The notes: generated by a model from the letters alone, not told the origin. A DNA stretch of 63,054 nt from Phycisphaerales bacterium (GCA_003170415.1 PMZJ01000018.1:1-63054), one strand, 5' to 3'; shown: positions 9,492 to 18,218, counted from the first letter of the stretch. Numbers and translations: made by a program.

Positions 9492-11030
9492 CTATGCTCC
9501 CTGTTTTTTTGTCCCGCCGACCGTTAAAGACCGAACCAGGACCGTAGGCATTCCAGCATCTACTGGCACCGATTGCCCATCTTTACCGCAGGTGGATGTA
9601 CCGCTCCAGCCCAGTTTCAGGTCGTCTGCGACCATTGTGATGTCCCGCAGCAGTTTCGGGCCGCTGCCCATTATGTTGACGTCCTTAATTGGCGCCCCCA
9701 GTTTGCCGTCTTCTATCAGCCGGCCCTGCGAAACATAAAACGCGAAATCTCCCTGGCCGATATTTACCTGCCCGTTACTGACATCCTGAATGTATATGCC
9801 TTTTTTGACGCTCTCGATAATTTCCTGCGGCTTGTTTGGGCCGGGCAGGATATAGGTGTTTCGCATTCGCGGTATCGGGTAATTTGCGTAATTTTCCCGC
9901 CGGCCGTTGCCCGTGGATGACAAGCCGTAATATTTGGCGGAAATCCTGTCGTGAAGATAACTTTTCAATATGCCTTTTTCAACAATCGCCGTTTTCTGGC
10001 TCGGCGTGCCCTCGTCGTCAAAATTTATCGAGCCGCGCGCGTTAGGCCATGTCCCGTCGTCAACAACCGTCACCATCGGCTCAGCGACTTTCTGTCCCAT
10101 CATCGTGGAGTAAATCGACGTCTTCTTGCGATTGAAATCTGCCTCAAAGCCGTGCCCGACTGCCTCATGCAATAAAACTCCCGGAAAACCGGGACCAAAA
10201 ACAACGGGTATCTCGCCCGCAGGCACTGCCACCGCGTCAAGAAGCGTTACCGCGCCATCAACAACACCATCGGCCACTTCCTTCGCGATATCGTCTGTGT
10301 AATATGAAAAATCGCGCCTGCCTCCCCGCGAAAACCAGAATTGCTCTTTGCGGCCGTCCCTTTCGACTGTGACCATGGCAGATAGCGCGCTGCCCGGAAG
10401 CAAATCCTCCGCCTTGGCTCCATCGCTTGTTACAACCATTATTCGCTTCCTGCCGTCGCCGAAACGGGCGATTGTTTTGATTATATAATTTGAGCGTGCG
10501 AAGCATTTTCCGGCGGTGTTTTCAACGAGCGAAAGCCGAGGCGCCAATGGCACGGGCTTGGTGCCTGTTAGCGGGTAGTAATCGCCTGTCTTGACAGCCG
10601 TGAATTTGCCCGCCACGGGAGTCGCTGAACCGTTCGTAATTGTCGCGGCCATCGCCGCAGCGGCCATCATCGACTTTTCGGTCAGCTCCTGTGTAAAACC
10701 ATAACCCACCTGATCGCCCTTGACCGTGCGGATACCCACGCCGAGATTGACCGATGTATAAGCCCGGTCAACCTTTTTGTCTTCCAGACCGAGCGAGTTT
10801 GATATGGTATGCTCAAAGTAAAGGTCTGCAAAATCCCCGCCTTTCGACAGGGCCTCAGCCAGCACTTTTTTGCACAAAGCGTCGGTAATGCCGAATTCTT
10901 TTTCAAAATACCCTGCCTTTTCGGTCCCCGCGAAGGTCAGCCAGCCATCGAACAACACAGGCGCCGCGATTATCGCGCCCCCGGCAGCCGTGGTGGCCTT
11001 CAGAAAAGCGCGTCTGTCTATTCTATCCAT
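9492..11030 (-). CDS. tldD: TldD-like metalloprotease with Tat-type signal
   Basis: TldD is the catalytic subunit of the TldD/TldE protease. The zinc motif HEAVGH lies at residues 288-293 (chosen start), followed by the FEAD segment and the family's G-rich C-terminal half (GWSGTSTCGKDGQ). The N-terminus carries RRAFLK followed by a hydrophobic Ala/Gly-rich stretch, a Tat-type export signal ('tat_substrate_found_by_DRRAFLK'-like pattern). The frame is open from 11054, but the ATG at 11028-11030 is preferred because GAGGA lies six bases upstream. The protein is then 512 residues. E. coli TldD is cytoplasmic, so an exported TldD next to an unsignalled TldE is odd. Confidence 0.88.
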   Translation of the reverse strand: MDRIDRRAFLKATTAAGGAIIAAPVLFDGWLTFAGTEKAGYFEKEFGITDALCKKVLAEALSKGGDFADLYFEHTISNSLGLEDKKVDRAYTSVNLGVGIRTVKGDQVGYGFTQELTEKSMMAAAAMAATITNGSATPVAGKFTAVKTGDYYPLTGTKPVPLAPRLSLVENTAGKCFARSNYIIKTIARFGDGRKRIMVVTSDGAKAEDLLPGSALSAMVTVERDGRKEQFWFSRGGRRDFSYYTDDIAKEVADGVVDGAVTLLDAVAVPAGEIPVVFGPGFPGVLLHEAVGHGFEADFNRKKTSIYSTMMGQKVAEPMVTVVDDGTWPNARGSINFDDEGTPSQKTAIVEKGILKSYLHDRISAKYYGLSSTGNGRRENYANYPIPRMRNTYILPGPNKPQEIIESVKKGIYIQDVSNGQVNIGQGDFAFYVSQGRLIEDGKLGAPIKDVNIMGSGPKLLRDITMVADDLKLGWSGTSTCGKDGQSVPVDAGMPTVLVRSLTVGGTKKQGA

Positions 11031-11077
11031 AATCATTCCTCGGCTGTTTCCCAATAATTTCCTTTATACTTGCCGCA

Positions 11078-11106
11078 AGTTTATTATGTTCGCTTATCTA
11101 AAGCAA
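11078..11106 (-). promoter_or_regulatory. possible tldD promoter
   Basis: On the minus strand TTGCTT (11101-11106) and TAAACT (11078-11083) are separated by 17 bases and lie about 48 bases before the chosen tldD start. The match is partial. Confidence 0.3.
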
Positions 11107-11225
11107 CCCGATTTCCGGAGTCCAAAGTCAAAATAGCGAAACTGGACAGGCGGGAGATAATCTGATAGATTTTTCATAGCCAATGCCCGCTGCCTCGCAA
11201 TCAATTATAAATATGGGGAATTGAA

Positions 11226-12968
11226 ATGACCGGAGAAAACGAAAAAGAAACCAGGCATGATTTTATAAGGGATATGGTTGTCGAGGATATCGCCCCGGGC
11301 GGCCGATTCGAAGGCAAGACCATCTGCACGCGTTTTCCTCCCGAACCGAACGCCTATCTTCACATAGGCCACGCAAAGGCCGTCTGGATTGACTACGGCA
11401 TAGCCGAGGAATTCGGCGGACTGTTCAATCTTCGCTTCGACGACACCAACCCCGCAAAGGAAGAGCAGGAATTCGTCGATTGCATAATCGAGGACGTCCG
11501 CTGGCTCGGCGCAAAATGGGATGGCCGTCTTTTCTTCGCCAGCGATTACTTCGGCCAGATGTATGAATGGGCCATCGAGCTGATTAAAAAAGACAAGGCA
11601 TACGTCTGCGACCTCACCCCCGACCAGGTCAGCGCGCACCGCGGCACACTTACCGCCCCGGGCAAAAACAGCCCCTATCGCGACAGGCCCGTTGAGGAAA
11701 ACCTCGATTTATTTACCCGGATGAAAAACGGCGAATTTCCCGATGGCGTAAAGACCCTTCGCGCCAAAATCGATATGGCGCACCCCAACCTCAATATACG
11801 CGACCCGATTATGTATCGCATCCTGCACACCGAACACCACCGCCAGGGCAACAAATGGTGCATTTACCCGATGTACGACTGGGCGCACGGCTTCGAGGAT
11901 TCAATCGAGGGCGTCACGCACAGTTTATGCAGTTTGGAATACGAAAATCATCGCCCGCTATATGACTGGTTCATCGACGCGGTAAACGAAGGACGCACCG
12001 ACGATGGTTCTGGCCCGTGGGGCAAAAAAATAAATCACCCCCGCCAAATCGAATTTGCCCGGCTGAATCTTTCCTATACGGTTATGTCCAAACGCAAGCT
12101 CATCGACCTCGTCCGAGGAGGCCACGTCCGCGATTTCGATGACCCGCGTCTGCCAACTCTCGCGGGCCTGCGGCGGAGGGGCTACACCCCTGAAGCAATT
12201 CGCAACTTCTGCGCCATCATCGGCGTCAACAAATTCTACAGCACCATCGATGTCGCGCTACTCGAACACTGCGTCCGTGAGAACCTGAACAAAACCAGCC
12301 CCCGCGTTATGGCGGTATTGAAACCCTTGAAGGTGGTTATCGATAACTATCCCGAAGGACAGGTTGACCAGTTGGACGCGGTAAACAACCCTGAAGACCC
12401 ATCGGCTGGAACACGCAAAGTGCCTTTCTCAAAAGAGCTTTATATCGAGCGGGATGACTTTATGGAAATCCCGCCCCCCAAGTTCTATCGGCTAAGCATA
12501 GGCAAAGAAATCCGCCTGCGATACGCCTACTTCATAAAATGTATAAACGCCGTAAAAGATAACGCCGGCAACATCGTCGAATTGCATTGCACTTATGACC
12601 CAGCCACAAAAGGAGGCGACGCACCCGACGGCAGAAAAGTCAAATCGACAATTCACTGGGTCTCAGCCAAAGATGCGATACCAGCCGAAGTCCGATTGTA
12701 TGAAAATCTCTTCACTAAAGAAAATCCCGATGATGTCCCCGAAGGCAAGGACCTCACTGTCAACCTGAATCCAAAATCGCTCGAAATCCTGAGAAATTGT
12801 TTCGTCGAACCGGCCTTGAAAAACGCCCAGCCGCTTGCCCGGTATCAGTTTGAACGGCTGGGTTATTTCTGCGTTGACCCCGACACCGCAAACGGCATAC
12901 TTACCTTTAACCGCACTGTCTCGCTACGCGACGAATGGGCAAAGATACAGAAAACGCAGAAGATTTAA
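11226..12968 (+). CDS. glnS: glutaminyl-tRNA synthetase
   Basis: GlnRS charges tRNA-Gln with glutamine, making the indirect amidation route unnecessary for this tRNA. The 580-residue class I enzyme has HIGH at 46-49 and MSKRK at 287-291, followed by the two anticodon-binding beta-barrel regions. It ends [13 protein letters not shown], a typical family tail. The ATG follows GGGGAATTGAA. It is followed 11 bases later by a lipoprotein gene on the same strand. A degraded second copy of its last codons lies about 1 kb downstream at 13949-14008. Confidence 0.97.
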   Translation: MTGENEKETRHDFIRDMVVEDIAPGGRFEGKTICTRFPPEPNAYLHIGHAKAVWIDYGIAEEFGGLFNLRFDDTNPAKEEQEFVDCIIEDVRWLGAKWDGRLFFASDYFGQMYEWAIELIKKDKAYVCDLTPDQVSAHRGTLTAPGKNSPYRDRPVEENLDLFTRMKNGEFPDGVKTLRAKIDMAHPNLNIRDPIMYRILHTEHHRQGNKWCIYPMYDWAHGFEDSIEGVTHSLCSLEYENHRPLYDWFIDAVNEGRTDDGSGPWGKKINHPRQIEFARLNLSYTVMSKRKLIDLVRGGHVRDFDDPRLPTLAGLRRRGYTPEAIRNFCAIIGVNKFYSTIDVALLEHCVRENLNKTSPRVMAVLKPLKVVIDNYPEGQVDQLDAVNNPEDPSAGTRKVPFSKELYIERDDFMEIPPPKFYRLSIGKEIRLRYAYFIKCINAVKDNAGNIVELHCTYDPATKGGDAPDGRKVKSTIHWVSAKDAIPAEVRLYENLFTKENPDDVPEGKDLTVNLNPKSLEILRNCFVEPALKNAQPLARYQFERLGYFCVDPDTANGILTFNRTVSLRDEWAKIQKTQKI

Positions 12969-12979
12969 GGGTGCGAAAA

Positions 12980-13801
12980 ATGAGATACATAACGCTGTTT
13001 GCGATGGCGATTGTTTTTGCAGGGGGATGCCAACGGAAATACGTGGCCGTGGAGGCCGAAAAGGCGGGATTGTCGGAAGCCGAATCAAGGGAAGTGATGA
13101 AAGCGGAACGCCTCGGGGAAGAGTTATATTTACAGGATGTAATTGCCGCAAGGGCAACGGATGCGCTGCTGCAGGTAGTCGGCCCGATAAAGCCGGGTGC
13201 TCTGAACGGCTGGATTGTCGTTAAGGATGGGGGCGGAAACCTGACGCGATTCATCAGGCAAACAGGGGAAGATGTAAACGTCGTTTATGATGTGCGGATT
13301 GACGTTAAGGGCAACACTGAGGTTATGAAGGACAACCTGCGGCCTTTGTCGGCGACGGAGATCGCGATGTTCCTCGCCAGGCGAAACGCCCTGCGTGCCG
13401 CGCCGAAGGATTGTTCCAAAAACTATAATACCGCAGTGATGGAAGACATCGATTCCAACGGATGGCTGGTATATATCCTGGCGGCAACGGCGGATAATGT
13501 AATCGTGGTTGGGGGCCACAGCCGGGTAAAGGTGTCGGCGGACGGGAAAAACGTTTTGGCCGTAACTCCACTTTATCAATCCTGTCTTGCGCTGCAAAAG
13601 CCGGCTGCCGGCAAGAGTGGCCAATCGCAGGCCCTTTCCGTGAGTTATCTTCTGGAAAACATCCCATCGGAGATTCACGTATATCTGAACCGTCTTTACG
13701 GATACCCTGTGTATGTGTCCACGGCAAAAAATCTCTGGCTGGTGAAAAATGGGAAAATATCGTTAATCGAGTCAGCCGAAAAAGCGGGGCAGCAAAAATA
13801 A
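12980..13801 (+). CDS. putative lipoprotein of unknown function
   Basis: A 273-residue product starting at the ATG 11 bases after glnS; a longer in-frame opening inside glnS is rejected because it would precede the signal sequence. Residues 1-17 are hydrophobic and end in FAGGC, a near-canonical lipobox, so the mature protein is probably lipid-anchored at Cys17. The rest is soluble mixed alpha/beta with two segments (GWIVVKDGGG and NGWLVYILAATADN) that look like repeated beta-rich units. No family was recognised. Co-directional placement suggests read-through from glnS but no functional link. Confidence 0.8.
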   Translation: MRYITLFAMAIVFAGGCQRKYVAVEAEKAGLSEAESREVMKAERLGEELYLQDVIAARATDALLQVVGPIKPGALNGWIVVKDGGGNLTRFIRQTGEDVNVVYDVRIDVKGNTEVMKDNLRPLSATEIAMFLARRNALRAAPKDCSKNYNTAVMEDIDSNGWLVYILAATADNVIVVGGHSRVKVSADGKNVLAVTPLYQSCLALQKPAAGKSGQSQALSVSYLLENIPSEIHVYLNRLYGYPVYVSTAKNLWLVKNGKISLIESAEKAGQQK

Positions 13802-13834
13802 ATCGGCAGACCGGCGTTCCTTTTGAGGCACGGG

Positions 13835-13948
13835 TCATTTAGCTAAAATCATTTTGATTGAGACCACCAGCATAGCCGCGCCGAAAATTCTCGAAAGAGT
13901 CACCCCCGAAAGTACCGTCGCGAATTTGGCCCCGAAGAACCCTCCTAT
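13835..13948 (-). pseudogene. C-terminal remnant of a second TSUP (TauE/SafE) transporter
   Basis: Thirty-seven codons plus a stop on the minus strand encode a typical TSUP tail: an IGGFFGAK segment, a charged LSGVTLSRIF stretch, then a last membrane helix ending MILAK. The protein upstream of residue IGGFF is missing. The remnant ends exactly where a glnS-like fragment begins at 13949. It differs in sequence from the tail of the intact TSUP gene next door, so it is not a simple tandem duplicate. I infer it is the leftover of the resident TSUP gene. Confidence 0.7.
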
Positions 13949-14008
13949 GGTACACTCACCTTCAACCGCACCGTCTCTCCGCAGCAGACAAGTCATAAAA
14001 GTCCCTGA
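13949..14008 (+). pseudogene. 3' remnant of a second glnS
   Basis: The first ten codons (13949-13978) read [10 protein letters not shown], against [10 protein letters not shown] at 12894-12923 of the intact glnS: 9 of 10 residues match while 6 of 30 bases differ, five of them at third codon positions. That pattern means a diverged homologue, not a recent copy. The frame continues with PQQTSHKSP to a TGA at 14006-14008, overlapping the end of the convergent TSUP gene. It abuts the TSUP-tail remnant without spacer. Confidence 0.6.
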
Positions 14009-14775
14009 TACGCAACCCTTAGACCTGCTAATGCCACTGCGACAGCCAGGAGCTTTACTATCAACGCACCCTTGAACCTCTGCGAAATCCTTGCGCCGAT
14101 TTGAGCTCCTGTTATTACCCCAGCAGCCAGAAATAATACAGTCGGCCACTGCCCTGCCAGATCGCCTTTATATATATGAACGATGGTGCCGGCCAGCGTC
14201 ATTATCGCAAGGGTAAAATGACTCGTGGCGGTGGCGAAATGTACGGGGAAACGGAGCAAATATACCATCATAGGCACATGAATAATACCGCCGCCGATAC
14301 CCAAAAGACTTGAAAGCAAACCCACAAACATACTGATTACAATACCAACCTTTATATTGTATGGCGGTATTGTTTTGGCATCGGCCGTTTGAGAATTGAG
14401 CCGTTTTTCAACTGAGATAAACAAATATGTCCCTGCAAGTATCATTGTAAAGCCGAAAATTATATCAAATGCCTTAATAGGGATATAATTAATCACTATT
14501 GCGCCGATTATAGCTCCTGGTATCGCCGCAATTGCAAATAACGACCCTGCCCTGTAATTGATTCGCTTCATCCTTGCATAAGCAATGCTGCCTGAAGCGG
14601 CGTTAGCACAAATTATCGCCAGCGAAACCGCCGTAAGCACGGCGGGGTCCGCGTCTTTATAAAAAATCAGAAATGCCGGCATTAGTAGGAAACCACCCCC
14701 GGCTCCAATTAATGTCCCCAGTGCCCCTACCAATACGCCGAAAAATATTAATCCGATTATTACTTCAGGTCCCAT
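13993..14775 (-). CDS. TSUP (TauE/SafE) family membrane transporter
   Basis: A sulfite/sulfoacetate-exporter-type permease of 260 residues with about eight membrane helices in two similar halves. The repeat signature is visible in both: GTLIGAGGGFLLMPAF near residue 20 and LSSLLGIGGGIIHVPMM near 160. Family members move small sulfur- or carbon-containing anions; the substrate cannot be told here. The gene starts inside the tail of a trpC remnant (11-base overlap) and ends overlapping a glnS remnant, so it appears to have arrived with its old neighbours' ends. Confidence 0.9.
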   Translation of the reverse strand: MGPEVIIGLIFFGVLVGALGTLIGAGGGFLLMPAFLIFYKDADPAVLTAVSLAIICANAASGSIAYARMKRINYRAGSLFAIAAIPGAIIGAIVINYIPIKAFDIIFGFTMILAGTYLFISVEKRLNSQTADAKTIPPYNIKVGIVISMFVGLLSSLLGIGGGIIHVPMMVYLLRFPVHFATATSHFTLAIMTLAGTIVHIYKGDLAGQWPTVLFLAAGVITGAQIGARISQRFKGALIVKLLAVAVALAGLRVAYQGLL

Positions 14776-14938
14776 TACCGAAAAGCTCAGCTAATTTCGC
14801 CTCAATTGATTTACTCTCACACAGCGATTGTCCAAAGAGGACGGCCCCGACACCGACCGATTTGACCTTCTCGACGTCGGCCCGCGTCCTGATTCCGCTC
14901 TCCGCCTGAACACCAAGTAAAGTGCTATCGCCATTTTA
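14765..14938 (-). pseudogene. 3' remnant of a second trpC
   Basis: On the minus strand a frame encodes GVQAESGIRTRADVEKVK, then VGVGAVLFGQSLCES and a tail ending FGNGT before TGA at 14765-14767. It aligns with AESGIKTRQDVEKLK and VSAVLIGQTLCES of the intact trpC at 16142-16942. Only about 55 codons remain, and a stop lies just upstream of them at about 14938. The stop overlaps the start of the TSUP gene, so in the source genome trpC and TSUP were probably translationally coupled. Confidence 0.75.
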
Positions 14939-14967
14939 TTCGTCCTTATTAAATTTAGTTTGCGTAC

Positions 14968-16140
14968 TTACTTGATAAGCAGCACAACAAGGTCGATTAT
15001 AAAAAGCAGGACTATCGTCACCTCAAGCACAAACATCGCCGAGTTGAACCTGTTCTGAAGCAAAATCTGGTAGAGACCATCGAGTGTCCTGGTTTTTTCC
15101 CCAATGATGCGCTGCCAGTCGCCGAGGTGAAACCTGTCCGCAAGATTTCTGTGCGTCTTCGCCAGGTGCCAGTCGCCGAAAAACTTCGTTATGTTTGATA
15201 ATTCATCGCTTATCCTCGCCAGGTCTATACGAAGCTCTCGCAGATTCTCCAGCATTTTGCGAGTGGAACGAACCGTTTGCCTGTTCATATCGTTGTAGGC
15301 AACCTGAAGCGCCTCATCCAGGACCCTGTCGTATGCGGCAAGCTCCACCAATTGGACGTTCGCAAGCTCCATTATGTGCAGAACGTCGTCGAGCGCGTCC
15401 TGCTGGCCGACGACAATCGCGGAATCCCAGTCAACCACAACAAGGTCGTCCCCGTAATAGCTCAGGTACAATCCCGTCGATTCGCAGACCTCCTGCTCTG
15501 ATAGCGATTCGGCGTTTTCCTCCTGCATAAGCAGCGCCGCCACTCGCCTTTTGTTGGCCGTCAGCCAGTCCTCCGCACGAACCCCCTGCCCTTCGTAGCG
15601 AAGCGAAGAATGGGCCTGTCCTTCCACCCCCGGCAACCCCGCCACGCAGAACACCGTATATGCCTCCGCCTGCATCAGCGACGGGACCGGTCGAACACAA
15701 TAAGGCGCAAGGTCCTTTCTAACGCTCTCGGCAAATTCAGCGACCTCTTCCTCAAGACCTCGCTGGGTGAATTTCAAATCGTGATAACCAACAAGGTCCT
15801 CCAGCCGCTCAACCTCGAACGGCACACGAACCTGAACGGTCATCGCACCAACGCCGAAAATTTTAACGCTTTTCCTGATTTCAAGTGATTCTCCGTTGCG
15901 CAGCACGCGCTTCTCCGGAGCAAAATCGGCTATCCGAGGCCGATAGAAAAACATCTGCCGGGGAATTCGCTTGCTGGGCCCCACAAGATAGTCCCTCGTC
16001 GGCTGCGTTAAAATCTTCTCCACCGGCTCATTTTTTATATCGTACGCGATGTCATAAGCATAGATATAAACAACCTCGCCGCGATACGGCAAACCCCGCC
16101 CCTGTGTATTTGCGACCATTTTGTCACTCTTAATATCCAT
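14968..16140 (-). CDS. RMD1/YagE (DUF155)-like protein with C-terminal membrane anchor
   Basis: A 390-residue protein. Its C-terminal half carries a long helical, probably coiled-coil region (about 270-350) that includes LADRFHLGDWQRIIGEKTRTLD, shown here only in part as LADRFHLGDWQ and EKTRTLDGLYQ. A single membrane helix follows at about 369-389 and ends the protein. This helix-then-anchor layout is that of the RMD1/YagE family (DUF155), whose eukaryotic members act in mitochondria and sporulation; bacterial roles are unknown. The central part contains DLVVVDWDSAIV, similar to the family's core strand. The start is one base from the trpC stop. The family call is from layout and is moderate. 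Confidence 0.6.
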   Translation of the reverse strand: MDIKSDKMVANTQGRGLPYRGEVVYIYAYDIAYDIKNEPVEKILTQPTRDYLVGPSKRIPRQMFFYRPRIADFAPEKRVLRNGESLEIRKSVKIFGVGAMTVQVRVPFEVERLEDLVGYHDLKFTQRGLEEEVAEFAESVRKDLAPYCVRPVPSLMQAEAYTVFCVAGLPGVEGQAHSSLRYEGQGVRAEDWLTANKRRVAALLMQEENAESLSEQEVCESTGLYLSYYGDDLVVVDWDSAIVVGQQDALDDVLHIMELANVQLVELAAYDRVLDEALQVAYNDMNRQTVRSTRKMLENLRELRIDLARISDELSNITKFFGDWHLAKTHRNLADRFHLGDWQRIIGEKTRTLDGLYQILLQNRFNSAMFVLEVTIVLLFIIDLVVLLIK

Positions 16141-16141
16141 A

Positions 16142-16942
16142 TCAGTCCAAAAGCTCTCTGAATTTAGCGGCTATGTCGCCGCTTTCGCACAGCGTCTGCC
16201 CTATCAGAACCGCGCTGACGCCCGCTGCTTTTAATTTTTCCACGTCCTGCCGCGTTTTGATTCCGCTCTCGGCGACAAGCTCGACCTTGTTATCCAGCAG
16301 GCCGGCAAGACGCGAGGTGGTATTCAAATCCACCTTCATTGTCGCAAGGTCGCGGTTGTTTATACCCAGGACGCTATAACCCTTTCTGGGAAAGCCGATC
16401 ATACCTCGCACTGCCAAAAGCGAGTCGGCATCGTGCACCTCTAAAAGCACCGTCAGCGTCAATTCGGCGGCGGCAATCATCAGGTCGATAAGCTCCGCGG
16501 GCTTCAACGTCTCGGCAATAAGCAGTATCGCATCGGCGCCGGCGACGCGGGATTCATAAACCTGCCATATATCGATAATAAAATCCTTTCGCAGGATGGG
16601 CAAATCGACGGCGTGTTTTACGTGGTCGATGTATTCGAGCTTGCCCTGAAAATACTTTTCGTCGGTAAGAACGCTGATGGCGTCTGCGCCGCAGCGTTCG
16701 TATGCCTTCGCGATTGTGACCGGGGCGAAATCCCTGCATATTACGCCCGCGGAGGGCGAGGCCTTTTTTATCTCGGCGATGACGTTAATTCCCCGGCTGT
16801 TTGCCTTTGTGACCGCCTTATAGAAATTACGGCATTTGCCGAGAAGTACAAGCTGCTCTTTAAGCTCTTCGAGCGGCTGTTCCTTTTTCCTCTTTTCAAC
16901 TTCTTTCCTTTTATCCGCGATGATTTGTTCCAATATGGTCAC
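16142..16942 (-). CDS. trpC: indole-3-glycerol-phosphate synthase
   Basis: TrpC closes the indole ring from carboxyphenylamino-deoxyribulose phosphate in tryptophan synthesis. The 266-residue single-domain barrel has the catalytic motifs AEIKKASPSAG, LTDEKYFQG, LRKDFIID, LLEVH, GINNRDL and VAESGI. It is not fused to TrpF. No other trp gene is in the window, so the pathway is scattered. The gene follows the DUF1844 gene by 26 bases and precedes the RMD1-like gene by one, suggesting a three-gene operon. A second trpC tail survives about 1.2 kb downstream. Confidence 0.96.
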   Translation of the reverse strand: MTILEQIIADKRKEVEKRKKEQPLEELKEQLVLLGKCRNFYKAVTKANSRGINVIAEIKKASPSAGVICRDFAPVTIAKAYERCGADAISVLTDEKYFQGKLEYIDHVKHAVDLPILRKDFIIDIWQVYESRVAGADAILLIAETLKPAELIDLMIAAAELTLTVLLEVHDADSLLAVRGMIGFPRKGYSVLGINNRDLATMKVDLNTTSRLAGLLDNKVELVAESGIKTRQDVEKLKAAGVSAVLIGQTLCESGDIAAKFRELLD

Positions 16943-16968
16943 AAATGTCCCTTCGAACTTTTTATTCG

Positions 16969-17367
16969 CTAATTTTCAGTTGTCCCCGCGACCTTGACGT
17001 AAGCCATACGAAGCTCATTGAGTGCCGTCGTAATGGCCTGCTGCTCGTCTTCGCTGAGATTGCCTTTGGTCTTTGCTTCGAGCATCTCTAACATATCGAT
17101 ATTGTACTTGGCCAGCGCGAGGTCCGGCTCACGTTTGTCCTGCCCCTTGACCTGAATAAACCCCAGCGAAAAAAGCGTCTGCGTAAAAAGCATACTCACC
17201 AAAGCCGTCAGGTCGCCCTGCGGCAAAGGGCCTTGACGCTTATCCTGTACGGCCTCTTTCTTTTCCGCCTCTTCTTTTTCAGCCAGCACTTCTTTTTCCT
17301 TCTTCGCCTGCTGCTTCCAGTCCTCATCGATAATTATCTTCTTTTTGTCGTTCTTTTCTTCGGTCAT
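16969..17367 (-). CDS. DUF1844 family protein
   Basis: A small acidic/basic soluble protein of unknown function. The start chosen is the ATG at 17365-17367, with AAAGGAG six bases upstream; an open frame reaches 17391 but lacks a ribosome site. The product is 132 residues. Residues 1-50 are Lys/Glu-rich and probably disordered or coiled-coil. Residues 55-125 hold the DUF1844 core, LTALVSMLFTQTLFSLG then a helical segment with IDMLEMLEAKTKGNLS. The family is common in planctomycetes and deltaproteobacteria, usually near housekeeping genes. Confidence 0.85.
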   Translation of the reverse strand: MTEEKNDKKKIIIDEDWKQQAKKEKEVLAEKEEAEKKEAVQDKRQGPLPQGDLTALVSMLFTQTLFSLGFIQVKGQDKREPDLALAKYNIDMLEMLEAKTKGNLSEDEQQAITTALNELRMAYVKVAGTTEN

Positions 17368-17427
17368 CTTATGCTCCTTTTTCTGCGACAAAGACGCAGG
17401 AAAGTAATGGTTGCGTCCTTCGTCATT

Positions 17428-17517
17428 CGGTTACGCTGCTCGTTTCGTCCATCGTCTTATGGTTGCGTATTAAACGACGATTAACACTCTACGCAACCGA
17501 TACGAGCCGCGTAACCG
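17428..17517. repeat. 90-base nested inverted repeat
   Basis: Outer arms CGGTTACGCTGCTCG (17428-17442) and CGAGCCGCGTAACCG (17503-17517) match at 14 of 15 positions. Inner arms GGTTGCGTA (17461-17469) and TACGCAACC (17490-17498) match perfectly. It fills the gap between smpB and the DUF1844 gene. No U-run follows either arm, so an ordinary terminator is unlikely. Confidence 0.7.
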
Positions 17518-17556
17518 CAACCGTACAACGTCTCCGCGTGCTCGGCGGTTATTTTT

Positions 17557-18039
17557 TTATCCTCGATATTTCTTCATTCGTTTGTCGATGTCCCTTTTCT
17601 GTTCGCGTTCGGCGATTGCCCGGCGTTTGTCATATTGCCGCTTGCCTCGCGCAAGCGCGACCTCCGTCTTCGCCAGGCCCTTTTGATTAAAATATATCCG
17701 CAACGGCACAAGCGTATAGCCGCGCTGCTCCAGCTTGGTGTAAATTTTGTGAATCTCGTGCTTGTGCAGAAGAAGTTTCCTTTTTCGAGTTGGGCTGTGG
17801 CCTGCCAGTCCCGTTACCTGGTATTGGGAAATTTTAGCACCCACCAGCCAGCACTCCCCGTTTACGATTCTTGCGTATGACCCGCTCAGGTCGGCCTGGC
17901 CCGTGCGAAGCGACTTTACCTCGCTGCCCAAAAGTTCCATCCCGGCTTCGAACTTGTCTTCTATCTCGAAGTTGTGCCAGGCCTTTTTGTTGACCGCGAC
18001 CGAACCAGCCGCGTCTTTTTTCTGGGATTTTGCGGACAT
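17557..18039 (-). CDS. smpB: SsrA-binding protein SmpB
   Basis: SmpB binds tmRNA and carries it to stalled ribosomes for trans-translation. The 160-residue protein has the beta-barrel core (WHNFEIEDKFEAGMEL, SEVKSLRTG, LSGSYARI, RKRKLLLHKHEI) and the basic C-terminal tail that mimics an mRNA in the ribosome (KRQYDKRRAIAEREQKRDI, abbreviated). The tmRNA gene itself was not found in the window. The leader forms a long hairpin (18044-18112) that pairs the only ribosome-binding-site candidate, so translation may be controlled. Confidence 0.97.
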   Translation of the reverse strand: MSAKSQKKDAAGSVAVNKKAWHNFEIEDKFEAGMELLGSEVKSLRTGQADLSGSYARIVNGECWLVGAKISQYQVTGLAGHSPTRKRKLLLHKHEIHKIYTKLEQRGYTLVPLRIYFNQKGLAKTEVALARGKRQYDKRRAIAEREQKRDIDKRMKKYRG

Positions 18040-18043
18040 TTTT

Positions 18044-18112
18044 ACCCCGTGAGATATGCTCTTCTTGGCAAATCAGGACCGTCCTGTTCTTCTTCAAATT
18101 ATCTCACGGGGT
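18044..18112 (-). promoter_or_regulatory. smpB leader hairpin sequestering the ribosome site
   Basis: ACCCCGTGAGATA (18044-18056) and TATCTCACGGGGT (18100-18112) are perfect 13-base inverted arms enclosing 43 bases, which themselves hold a small hairpin (CAGGA/TCCTG, about 18074-18086). On the minus strand the 3' arm ends CACGGGGT four bases before the smpB ATG, so the GGGG that would serve as Shine-Dalgarno lies within the stem. Confidence 0.6.
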
Positions 18113-18218
18113 GAATAATAGCCGTGCCAACCCCTTTTTGCAAGGTCAACGGTTACCAGGGCCAAAATATCCACCTGCCGAGCGATGTCTTATTTCTTCC
18201 AAACCCGTCCGCTACCCG

